DNA from: WVZH01 sp034430425
GTDB taxonomy: Bacteria > Chloroflexota > Anaerolineae > Anaerolineales > E44-bin32
Assembly: GCA_034430425.1 (NCBI GenBank)
Contig: DAOUEK010000019.1
Span: 3,605-67,604 of the forward strand
DNA length: 64,000 nucleotides
Direction of reading: 5' to 3'
Below the pieces are notes generated by a model, which was not told the origin of the DNA, did not search any database, and worked only from the letters and a program-made list of their open reading frames with translations. The first letter of the stretch is position 1, and each line of letters starts with the position of its first letter. A program made the position numbers and the translations under genes. Shown one piece after another: positions 1 to 7,573 of this stretch.

Positions 1-34
1 TTTGTATGCCTACTGAGATCGTTTCGCTTCAACG

Positions 35-448
35 TTACTCGTTCGGTTCGGCATTTTGATTTGATGCTGCTCCATCCTTCCGGATCACTGTGATGGAAGC
101 ACCATCGTTAATCCTGGTGAAAACGAGTGGATCTTCTTCGATCATGCCAAAGGGATTGACGTTGGAATACGCCTTTGGGGTTTGGTCCTCACTAACGGGT
201 GTGGGGCCGAAAAAGATGCAGAATGCGTTCCCTGAAGGCCAGTACCCCAGTTCACCGATCTGCATCACTTGGCGGGCGTCGTCGGACTCCGGAATGACGA
301 CGGGAATATCGAAATAAATCTCATCTCCCCAGCGGTGGACAATTCCATCCAGTGGAAGCGCTTCCCAGATCGCATTGGCAGTTTCATTGTCGAACAAACG
401 CGCAAGCGCCGATATTTCACCTGCGCGGATTCGTATATGCTTGTCCAT
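35..448 (-). CDS. Cyclophilin-like fold protein (TM1367-like family)
   Basis: A 137-residue protein resembling the small cyclophilin-fold family typified by Thermotoga TM1367 (PF04126). The visible signatures are GDEIYFDIPV near residue 41 and GELGYWPSGNAFCIFFGPTP near residue 66, followed by a short NPFG segment. Members share the cyclophilin beta-barrel, but prolyl isomerase activity is not established for the family and the FHR/GGD motifs of true cyclophilins are absent here. There is no signal peptide, so it is probably cytoplasmic. The last 20 residues are polar and probably disordered. It lies downstream of the DUF123 gene on the same strand, separated by 57 bases. Family assignment is fairly sure; function is unknown. 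Confidence 0.72.
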   Translation of the reverse strand: MDKHIRIRAGEISALARLFDNETANAIWEALPLDGIVHRWGDEIYFDIPVVIPESDDARQVMQIGELGYWPSGNAFCIFFGPTPVSEDQTPKAYSNVNPFGMIEEDPLVFTRINDGASITVIRKDGAASNQNAEPNE

Positions 449-505
449 TAATTCTCTCTCCTGTCAGTCAGATTGGCTCACAGGCGAGTTTCCCGTCTCC
501 TGAGA

Positions 506-934
506 TCAATCATTACTTCCTAAAAACCGGAATCCCGCTGAGATTTCATGCCGATCTTCGAAACGCATCAGGTGTCCAGGGCAGCGGCAATCCGAGGCGC
601 CGAAGCCGGGGATGTGGATACTGCCGATCGCGGCAAGCCTGGCGGCCCATGGACACTCCATAGGTTGTGTCCCGGGTTTCCACCACACTTCAATTATATT
701 GCCCACCACAAGGAGTCTATCCACGTGCCAATGCGCTGGTTTCGCTTTGGTATAGCGGAGATGACGCTGGACTCTTGCCCGGATCCCGCCTGAACCCAGT
801 GCGCTGCCAGTGTAGATATAGAATCCGGGGGAGAACTGCTGCTGACCCAGGCGGCCGATCGTCAGTTGGCATGGTTTTTTGAATTGAATAACGAGTGCGT
901 AAGAGCCTTTTATTGCACTCGTCGAGTCTTTCAT
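506..934 (-). CDS. DUF123 domain protein (GIY-YIG-related)
   Basis: A DUF123 protein, a family related to the GIY-YIG nuclease fold and sometimes fused to endonuclease III in archaea. Supporting segments are GSYALVIQF, the GFYIYTGSALGSGGIRARV core, the RHLR...HWHVDRLL segment with paired histidines, an EC pair and GFGASDCRCPGHL near the end. The open frame continues upstream to 1204, but that extra 90 residues is low-complexity and unlike the family. I therefore chose the Met at 934, which gives about 142 residues, close to the usual domain length. No clear ribosome binding site supports any start, so the start is uncertain. The activity of stand-alone DUF123 proteins is not established. Confidence 0.7.
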   Translation of the reverse strand: MKDSTSAIKGSYALVIQFKKPCQLTIGRLGQQQFSPGFYIYTGSALGSGGIRARVQRHLRYTKAKPAHWHVDRLLVVGNIIEVWWKPGTQPMECPWAARLAAIGSIHIPGFGASDCRCPGHLMRFEDRHEISAGFRFLGSND

Positions 935-1204
935 CCAGTTGGGATTCCCATCCTTCGTACGGATGTCGGTAATTGGAGATCTGGAAAGCGAAGGACTATT
1001 TTCCATGTTGATTGGATCAATCGACGAACAATCAATGCTCGAATTTGACATGCTTTTCGCTGCCGCAAGTTCCCTTGGCATATCATGAATTGGAATAGGT
1101 AAGACACTGCGGTAGTTGACATCGCGCAGTATAACACCTCGATACAGGGGATGAAAATAGCTCAACCGCTTCCTTCGGGCTTTTTCTAATGCGCGTATTT
1201 GCAC

Positions 1205-1445
1205 ATTCTCACGTTATTTCGTTCGGAATGTGATTAAGGCTGCTGAGTAGGTTCCTGGGCGTTGAGGATTGAATTTCGACTTCATCTTCGTTTCTTGTAT
1301 TGGGAGATATTTCCCCTTTGAAAAAGGGGGCAGTCAATGGTTCAATAATGATCCAGGGATTCATATTATTCGACCGGATTCGATCTGGCCTGCCTGCGCC
1401 GGCAGGACTTCTCGATCGACAGTAAAAATCAGATAGGTAATTCGC
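1205..1445. other. Intergenic region with two short hairpins
   Basis: Non-coding gap between the divergent DUF123 and CapA genes (longer if the DUF123 start is at 934). It holds two small inverted repeats: CCCCTTT/AAAGGGG at 1313-1329 and CCTGCC/GGCAGG at 1389-1406. Neither has a T-run suited to termination of a known gene. The first resembles a short repeat seen dispersed in many environmental bacterial genomes. Confidence 0.5.
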
Positions 1446-2750
1446 GTGGATACTGGTCTGACCAGATCACAGCATCATCTTTACTTTATAACGGGCATCG
1501 GATTGAGTGTTATATTCTCATTCGTCGTTGTCATCTCGTTTTATCCCGTTTTTGCATACGCTGTTCCGCAGCCGCTTGACGCATCATCCGTTTCAGAAAC
1601 CTATATCCGTCCCACTGAATCCATGGAAGAAATCGAATTCGTTGTTTTCGCCACGCCAGATCCACCAGCGGGCAAATTGTCTTCCGTTGTCTTTGATACT
1701 GAAGACGAGTTTACCGAGGATCTGGATTCAGTGCATTTGGTCTTTGGCGGCGATGTAAACGAGGGTCGTTGGGGGGATAATCCGGATTGGCATCTCTCCC
1801 TGGTCGATTCCTTTGTAAACCTGCTGCCGCTATTCCGCGATACAGATCTTGTGCTCTTCAATGCTGAAGGTAGTTTGTGCGACCCGTTGAATGGCGGAGT
1901 TATGCTGGAACCTCGTGGAAGCAATATTCTTTGGGTAACACCTGCGTCCTTGATCGATCTTCAATACGAAATCGATGATACGAAGTTGGTCATTAATCAG
2001 GCCAATAATCATACGATGAATCTGGGCGAACAATGTATGCAACAAGGGAACGCACGGCTCTCAGAGGCAGGGATTGGTGTTCTCGGTGTTGGTGAGGATT
2101 TGGCTGCTGCACGAGAGCCGTATATTGTGGAGATCAACGGAACTGCGATCGGGATCCTGGCGTACGCCGACACGGACGTAATTATCGATGCGTGGGTTGC
2201 GAATTCGGAACACTCAGGAATCGTGCCCATGGATCCGCAAATCCTTGAAGAAGACATGCGAGCATTGAGAACGGAAGTTGATTTCCTCATCGTCACATTT
2301 CATAGCGGGAAGGAATATGAACGGGGTGTCACACAGAATCAAGTCGAGTTTGCACTGGAGGCGGTTCAACAAGGTGCCGATCTGGTTATCGGGCATGGAT
2401 CTCACGTCCCACAAGGAGTTATCAAGGTCGACAACACACCCATCTACTTCGGCCTGGGGAACGGGATGATGGACCAGTGCTTTCCAGAAGATTATGCATT
2501 CTATTCCAATGATGTGCGTAAAAATGTGTGGTTGGAAGTCGAGATAAAGAAATCGGAATTGATTTCCACCCAGCCTCACGTATATTATTCCGCGAAGTGT
2601 TTGGTTCCCAATGTTGCTCCTCCCTTGATCAGCGCTGAAGTTATACATGCTTTTGAAAATATCGTTTTCATGGATAATCTGTCTATCCTTTCTTATCTCG
2701 ACATCGATGGTGTTGTGAAAGATGTGTTCCTCGACAGTACGGTAGATTAA
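1446..2750 (+). CDS. CapA family protein
   Basis: A 434-residue protein of the CapA (poly-gamma-glutamate synthesis, PGA_cap) family, a calcineurin-like metallophosphatase fold. An N-terminal hydrophobic segment (about residues 12-35) suggests export or membrane anchoring. The family core starts near residue 95 with VHLVFGGDVN. It continues with LFNAEGSLCDP, the NQANNHTMNLG metal-site region, FHSGKEYERG and GADLVIGHGSHVPQG, and ends in IYFGLGNGMMDQ. The start is GTG with a modest AGGT-type ribosome binding site. No capB/capC genes are adjacent, so a role in polyglutamate capsule synthesis cannot be inferred. Stand-alone CapA proteins are common and mostly uncharacterised. Confidence 0.85.
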   Translation: MDTGLTRSQHHLYFITGIGLSVIFSFVVVISFYPVFAYAVPQPLDASSVSETYIRPTESMEEIEFVVFATPDPPAGKLSSVVFDTEDEFTEDLDSVHLVFGGDVNEGRWGDNPDWHLSLVDSFVNLLPLFRDTDLVLFNAEGSLCDPLNGGVMLEPRGSNILWVTPASLIDLQYEIDDTKLVINQANNHTMNLGEQCMQQGNARLSEAGIGVLGVGEDLAAAREPYIVEINGTAIGILAYADTDVIIDAWVANSEHSGIVPMDPQILEEDMRALRTEVDFLIVTFHSGKEYERGVTQNQVEFALEAVQQGADLVIGHGSHVPQGVIKVDNTPIYFGLGNGMMDQCFPEDYAFYSNDVRKNVWLEVEIKKSELISTQPHVYYSAKCLVPNVAPPLISAEVIHAFENIVFMDNLSILSYLDIDGVVKDVFLDSTVD

Positions 2751-2977
2751 TCCTTCCACTGTCGAATGCGTGTTTCGTCATCTCCACCTTCGTTACCCTT
2801 TAGCAGTTTTGCAGCGAAATATTTTATTCAACGTGAAAATAGTTCACGATAGGTGCGATCCTTATCACGATCATGGGGCGCATCTTTTCCGCTTTATCTC
2901 GTGTGAAGAGGGATAATTACGGATGGATATGGATAATGGTATTCACTGCGCAGTGAAAGCGGAGCCCGATGCTGCGA

Positions 2978-2983
2978 TATAAT
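2978..2983 (+). promoter_or_regulatory. Candidate -10 box upstream of the ABC exporter gene
   Basis: A perfect TATAAT lies 47 bases before the ABC exporter start in the 279-base gap between 2751 and 3029. No good -35 hexamer is visible at 16-18 bases spacing. Nothing else stands out in this gap. Confidence 0.4.
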
Positions 2984-3029
2984 TCCTCGGGTTGCGCGGT
3001 TCCACGTATAATCAACGAGGTTTAAACGA

Positions 3030-4961
3030 ATGAGAATGCATGAAGGTGGATGGCGGTCTTACATCCGCTATGATGAGGATCAAGATCGACCAGATGTCAG
3101 TCGCGCGCTGTTGCGTCGAGTGGCTGAATTCGCTTCTCCGTATTGGAAGAGTGTCGCCATCGTTCTGGCCACCATGCTGGTCATCTCCCTGCTCGCCCTT
3201 ATTCCCCCACTGCTTATCCGGGATTTAATCGATCAAGCCATTCCACAAAACGATCATACGCGCCTAAACATGCTGGCATTGGGCATGGTCGTCGTTCCCC
3301 TGGTGAGTGGGTTGCTCGGGGTGGTCCAGCGGTATATATCCGCGCGGATCGGGGAAGGTATTATTTTCGACCTCCGCCGGTCCGTATATGCCCATTTACA
3401 GCGCATGAGTTTGCGGTTTTATACGAACACGCAGGTGGGAGAGATGATGTCCCGCCTGAATAACGATGTGATTGGCGCACAGCGTGCAGTTACAGGAACA
3501 CTGATTACGATCGTCAGCAATATTTTCTCATTGATCGCTACGATGGTCCTGATGTTTTCACTCGAGTGGCGCCTGACCTTGTTGGGCATCGCCATTCTCC
3601 CGTTATTTGTTTTACCCGCTCGCAGGGTTGGAAAAGTATTACGAAAGATTGCGCGGGAATCGATGGATCTCAACGCCAGCATGAATGCGCTGATGAACGA
3701 AACCCTGAATATAAGTGGCGCGTTGTTGGTAAAGATATTTGGACGCCACAAATTCGAGACGAAGCGATTTAGCGAGCGAGCGGCTGATGTCCGCGACATC
3801 GGCGTGCGCCAGGCTGTGATCGGCCGCTGGTTTAATCTGGCACTTAGTCTATCGAGCGCGCTCGGGACGGCTTTGGTTTTTTGGATGGGAGGGCATCTGG
3901 TGTTACAAGGTGCCTTCACCATCGGAACGATCGTTGCCTTTGGTGCATATTTAAGTGACCTCTATGGTCCACTTATGGCCATGACCAACGCGCGGGTTGA
4001 GTTTGCGACGTCGATGGTAAGTTTCGAAAGGGTCTTTGAGGTCATTGACTTGCCGATTGAAATCCAGGATCGTGCCAATGCGTTTGTCCTGCAGAAATCG
4101 GAAGGTCATATTCGTTTTGAAAATGTCAGTTTCAGTTATCGAGAGGCTCGAGATGGGATCGTTGGTTTGGAAGATGTGCGACGCTTCCGCTGGGGAGGGT
4201 ATGCTACCTATGTAATTCCGGAAATTCCCGCTGAAGACAAGCTTGCTACCTTACCCGAAGGTGAGGATGAAATTCGTTATGCGCTGCGAGAGGTTAATTT
4301 TGAGGTTAATCCAGGCGAGGTGGCTGCGCTTGTCGGTCCGAGCGGTGCCGGAAAAACGACAATCACTTACTTGATTCCCAGGTTGTACGATCCAACGCAG
4401 GGACGGGTTCTCCTCGACGGCCATGATTTAAGAGACGTGGCGATTGATTCACTGGCTGAAAGTATCGGCATGGTCACACAGGAAACCTACCTGTTCCACA
4501 CGACTCTGGCGGATAACCTGCGATACGCCAAAACCGACGCGAGCCAGGCGGAGCTTGAGATTGCTTGTCGGGCAGCGAATATCCACGATTTCATTCAATC
4601 CCTGCCTCATGGCTACGATACACTTGTAGGGGAGCGCGGATACCGCCTTTCGGGTGGTGAAAAACAACGCGTGGCCATAGCGCGTGTTTTGTTGAAAGAT
4701 CCCCGAGTGTTGATTCTGGATGAGGCAACCAGTCATCTCGATTCACAATCCGAAGCGCTTATTCAGCAGGCGATGGAACTCGTCATGCAGGGTAGAACAT
4801 CTTTTGTGATCGCCCATCGACTCAGCACGGTCGTCGGCGCGGATCAGATTCTGGTTCTGGATCGAGGAAGACTGGTTGAGCGTGGGTGTCATGATGAACT
4901 GCTCTCGATGGGTGGGATGTATGCTCAGTTGTATGAGACACAATTCAGGGTCGAGCTGTAA
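3030..4961 (+). CDS. ABC exporter, fused permease-ATPase (MsbA/LmrA type)
   Basis: A 643-residue half-transporter that should work as a dimer in the membrane to export lipids, drugs or peptides; the substrate cannot be read from sequence. Six membrane helices span roughly residues 30-310. The nucleotide-binding domain has Walker A GPSGAGKT near 436, Q-loop MVTQETYLF, signature LSGGEKQRVAIAR near 540, Walker B VLILDEAT with catalytic Glu, and H-loop IAHRLST. Between the first strand (FENVSFSY, about 368) and ALREVNFEV (about 418) there is an insertion of roughly 45 residues, longer than in typical members. The ACGAGG ribosome binding site fits the ATG. It stands alone in its transcription unit. 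Confidence 0.93.
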   Translation: MRMHEGGWRSYIRYDEDQDRPDVSRALLRRVAEFASPYWKSVAIVLATMLVISLLALIPPLLIRDLIDQAIPQNDHTRLNMLALGMVVVPLVSGLLGVVQRYISARIGEGIIFDLRRSVYAHLQRMSLRFYTNTQVGEMMSRLNNDVIGAQRAVTGTLITIVSNIFSLIATMVLMFSLEWRLTLLGIAILPLFVLPARRVGKVLRKIARESMDLNASMNALMNETLNISGALLVKIFGRHKFETKRFSERAADVRDIGVRQAVIGRWFNLALSLSSALGTALVFWMGGHLVLQGAFTIGTIVAFGAYLSDLYGPLMAMTNARVEFATSMVSFERVFEVIDLPIEIQDRANAFVLQKSEGHIRFENVSFSYREARDGIVGLEDVRRFRWGGYATYVIPEIPAEDKLATLPEGEDEIRYALREVNFEVNPGEVAALVGPSGAGKTTITYLIPRLYDPTQGRVLLDGHDLRDVAIDSLAESIGMVTQETYLFHTTLADNLRYAKTDASQAELEIACRAANIHDFIQSLPHGYDTLVGERGYRLSGGEKQRVAIARVLLKDPRVLILDEATSHLDSQSEALIQQAMELVMQGRTSFVIAHRLSTVVGADQILVLDRGRLVERGCHDELLSMGGMYAQLYETQFRVEL

Positions 4962-4965
4962 TGAT

Positions 4966-5011
4966 CGGGGGACTGCCGTACGCATTGTCGCGACAATCCC
5001 CGGTGATTTTT
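4966..5011 (+). terminator. Probable terminator after the ABC exporter gene
   Basis: Just after the stop codon, CGGGG (4966-4970) can pair with CCCCG (4998-5002) around an inner perfect palindrome, ATTGTCGCGACAAT (4984-4997). ATTTTT follows at 5006-5011. The stem is imperfect, but the T-run is well placed. Confidence 0.5.
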
Positions 5012-5135
5012 CGCTGTATTGAATACCATACAAAGCTTTGTCTACTGCGTTTACCTCAGATCGTGTAAAATCATGCAACCCCAAGGGCAACTCTACGTAT
5101 AGGAAGTAGAAACGGGCGCAGATAAAGAGAAGGGT

Positions 5136-5738
5136 ATGCCGGATCGTACACAGGAACAGGAATGGATCGGTCTTGCTGTGCAAGGCGATGATGATGCGTT
5201 CGCACGTTTGGTCGAAGCGTACCAGGCGCCTGTTTACAACCTTTGTTACCGGATGTTGGGTGATGGAGCGGAGGCAGAAGATGCTGCGCAGGAATCCTTC
5301 CTAAAAGCCTATCAAGGCATCGGCAGCTACGATACCAAACGATCGTTTACGACCTGGCTGCTTTCCATCGCTTCCCATCATTGTATCGACCGTCTGCGGA
5401 AGAGGCGAATCCTGACCATGTCTTTTGAAGATCTGCTCCCAGGCCAGGAAAAACCTGACAGCAAGCCCGGCCCGGAAGCCATGCTTACCCGATCCGAAAC
5501 CGAGGCCTCGATCCGTGTACTTCTAGAACAATTGGGTGACAAAGACAGAGCAGCGATTGTATTGCGTTATTGGTATGAAATGTCATATGAGGAGATTTCG
5601 CATACACTCTCCCTCAGCGTATCGGCCGTGAAAAGTCGATTACACAGAGCTCGACGCGAGGTGGCGAAGCAATGGATGGATCAGGAAGCCAGTATATTTG
5701 CAAGGCGAGGTAGACATGATGAAGCATCAGCCCTTTGA
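5136..5738 (+). CDS. ECF-family RNA polymerase sigma factor
   Basis: A 200-residue sigma-70 family factor of the extracytoplasmic function group. Region 2 spans about residues 23-90 (YNLCYRMLGDGAEAEDAAQE, then TWLLSIASHHCIDRLRKRR). Region 4 spans about 128-180, with the helix-turn-helix YEEISHTLSLSVSAVKSRLH. There is no region 1.1 or 3, as expected for the group. Its 3' end overlaps the next gene, a putative anti-sigma factor, by 23 bases, implying translational coupling. The unit probably answers to an envelope signal and may activate its own operon, which ends with a polymer-forming membrane protein. The trigger is unknown. Confidence 0.93.
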   Translation: MPDRTQEQEWIGLAVQGDDDAFARLVEAYQAPVYNLCYRMLGDGAEAEDAAQESFLKAYQGIGSYDTKRSFTTWLLSIASHHCIDRLRKRRILTMSFEDLLPGQEKPDSKPGPEAMLTRSETEASIRVLLEQLGDKDRAAIVLRYWYEMSYEEISHTLSLSVSAVKSRLHRARREVAKQWMDQEASIFARRGRHDEASAL

Positions 5739-6261
5739 AAAATGGTTGTTCGAGCAAGAGGCGCTCTCTGAAGATGAGGCGCAATTGCTGCAAGACCATC
5801 TTGCATCTTGTCCACAATGCGCCGCGGCTGCAAACGCACTGCGTGCTGTAGAAGAGCGATTCTGCACCGCTGCTGCGATTTCACCCCAGCCGGGTTTCAC
5901 CAATCGTTGGCGTGCGCGCCTGGCGCGGAAGCGTAAGATCGAACGTCAAAGAGAGAACACATCCACCATTGCCACGTTTTCTATCGGCCTCGTACTCTTG
6001 CTGCTGGTTGTTGGTGCTCGTCTGTTGCCATTGCTTCAATTGGTGGCACCACAGTTTATCGCCTGGTTTGAGAGTGTTTCCGACACAATCGTGCATTTGA
6101 GTCTGGCTGGCGAAGTTTTGTTTACGATCCTTGGGAGTGCGATCGCCAGTATACCGTTAGGACTTCGGATCGCTATCCCCTTGGCGTTGTTCTTAATGTT
6201 TGCTTTATGGTTCACTTCGATATACCGTCTTGGCATTTTACCAGTTCGCAGGAGGTTGTAA
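5716..6261 (+). CDS. Putative anti-sigma factor (zinc-finger, two membrane helices)
   Basis: The N-terminus resembles ZAS-type anti-sigma domains: FEKWLFEQEALSEDEAQLLQ followed by DHLASCPQC, that is the His-x3-Cys-x2-Cys element. A basic linker follows. Two hydrophobic segments (about residues 83-105 and 145-172) should anchor it in the membrane. I chose the ATG at 5716, preceded by GGCGAGG; the frame also opens at TTG 5698. Its overlap with the sigma gene and its position directly before the polymer-forming protein make it the natural partner of that sigma factor. Binding itself is inferred. Confidence 0.78.
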   Translation: MMKHQPFEKWLFEQEALSEDEAQLLQDHLASCPQCAAAANALRAVEERFCTAAAISPQPGFTNRWRARLARKRKIERQRENTSTIATFSIGLVLLLLVVGARLLPLLQLVAPQFIAWFESVSDTIVHLSLAGEVLFTILGSAIASIPLGLRIAIPLALFLMFALWFTSIYRLGILPVRRRL

Positions 6262-6262
6262 G

Positions 6263-7306
6263 ATGAAACGTTTTTCCGCAGTTGTGGGTTTGATCGTTCT
6301 ACTGACTTTTGCTGTTCCGACACCCGCAGTTGCCAGTGAGTCTTCGGATGGCCGAGTTGTACTTGGAGGCACCTATCGTCTCGAAAGTGGAGATGTCCTC
6401 GACGGAGACCTGGCCATCATCGGTGGCGCTGCACATCTGGAGGAGGAGTCGCGAGTTACGGGTTCTGTCCTCGTGCTTGGCGGCAATCTTGATGTTTACG
6501 GCCAGATCGATGGCGATGTGATCATCGTCGGTGGGAATACCAATCTTGGCCCGGCCGCTTTGATCCGAGGGGATGTGGCCACATTGGGTGGAAACCTAAA
6601 TGCCGATGATGCTCAAATCGAAGGCGAATTGATCAGTGGTTCTGATTTTGTAATTCCTTTCGATTTTGAAAATTTCGAGTTTACCTTCGATCAGTTGCCC
6701 GCGTTCGCTGTACCGAACATTGGCATGAGTGTTGAAACCCGGGTATTGTCGTACCTTTTCATGAGTTTCCTGATGACGGCGATCGCTGTGATCGTGGTGG
6801 TGTTCTGGCCAAAGAATGTTCGTACGACCGCCGCAGTCTTGGCCAAACAGCCCGTCGCTTCCGGGGGAATGGGATTGCTAACCCTTTTCGTTGTTATGCC
6901 TGTTTTGACATTGCTAATCATCACCATATGTCTGATACCGGTTTCCCTTTTTGGTTTCTTGATTTTTGGATTGGCGTGTGTATTTGGTGTGGTCGGACTG
7001 GGTTACCTGGTTGGAGAACGCCTTGAAAAAGCGTTGAATCAGGATTTCCAACCGGTCTTGTCTGCGGGATTGGGCACGCTCGTGCTCAATCTGGTCGTTG
7101 GTGGTATTGTCTTCGTACCATGCGTCGGTTTTCTCTTCTCGTTGCTGGTGGGCGCTTTCGGTCTGGGTGCGGTCTTGCTGACCCGTTTTGGGACACGAAC
7201 TTACCCGTACGTCGAATCCGAATTCAGTGCGCCGAGTGTAGTGGAAGCAGCAGGATCTGTTCCTGCACAAGCCTCAGGGGAATCTGAGGAAATGAAGGCT
7301 GAGTAA
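6263..7306 (+). CDS. Polymer-forming (bactofilin-like) membrane protein
   Basis: A protein of about 347 residues. It has a signal peptide (residues 1-25, ending near PAVASES), then a repetitive beta-helix-like region with GDLAIIGGAAHLEE, GSVLVLGGNLDVYGQIDGDV and GDVATLGGNLN. This is the pattern of polymer-forming bactofilin-type domains, here placed outside the membrane. Several transmembrane helices follow (about residues 155-325), then a short acidic tail. The ATG sits behind a perfect AGGAGG at 6250-6255, one base after the anti-sigma stop codon. It is therefore the probable output gene of the ECF operon and may have an envelope-structural role. That role is inference. Confidence 0.78.
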   Translation: MKRFSAVVGLIVLLTFAVPTPAVASESSDGRVVLGGTYRLESGDVLDGDLAIIGGAAHLEEESRVTGSVLVLGGNLDVYGQIDGDVIIVGGNTNLGPAALIRGDVATLGGNLNADDAQIEGELISGSDFVIPFDFENFEFTFDQLPAFAVPNIGMSVETRVLSYLFMSFLMTAIAVIVVVFWPKNVRTTAAVLAKQPVASGGMGLLTLFVVMPVLTLLIITICLIPVSLFGFLIFGLACVFGVVGLGYLVGERLEKALNQDFQPVLSAGLGTLVLNLVVGGIVFVPCVGFLFSLLVGAFGLGAVLLTRFGTRTYPYVESEFSAPSVVEAAGSVPAQASGESEEMKAE

Positions 7307-7391
7307 TCTACACGCTTCTGGTACCGAAGCGTGCATGTGATCGACTCGAGATTGGATCTTCCATAAGACTGTCCGTTCAACGGACGAAAAC

Positions 7392-7440
7392 CACAAAGGA
7401 GTGATTTCGGATCACTCCTTTGTGATTCCCGATTGTTTTT
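7392..7440 (+). terminator. Strong intrinsic terminator of the sigma/anti-sigma operon
   Basis: A perfect 14-base-pair stem (7392-7405 with 7411-7424), loop TTCGG, and a run of six T about ten bases further on. It closes the operon that ends at 7306. A second perfect 8-base-pair hairpin (7311-7318 with 7326-7333) lies just upstream without a T-run. Confidence 0.8.
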
Positions 7441-7537
7441 TGTACACAAGGTTTCCTCGATGTGAAAGTAAGACAGTGAACCTTAAAAACTTTCAAAATT
7501 TAATGTAGCGGACTAGCGCGAGACTTGGAGGATGCGC

Positions 7538-7543
7538 TATAAT
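7538..7543 (+). promoter_or_regulatory. Candidate -10 box for dnaE
   Basis: TATAAT lies 30 bases before the dnaE start and downstream of the terminator, so a new transcript must begin here. No clear -35 hexamer is visible. Confidence 0.42.
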
Positions 7544-7573
7544 GCCTCGCATCCTCAAGGACTCAGGTTGCTG

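Noticed and set aside
506..1204. Full 232-residue reading of the DUF123 gene
   Set aside because: The first 90 residues are low-complexity, lack family similarity and have no ribosome binding site, so a start at 934 is preferred.
7311..7333. Perfect 8-base-pair hairpin after the polymer-forming gene as a second terminator
   Set aside because: No T-run follows; the hairpin at 7392-7424 is a far better terminator.
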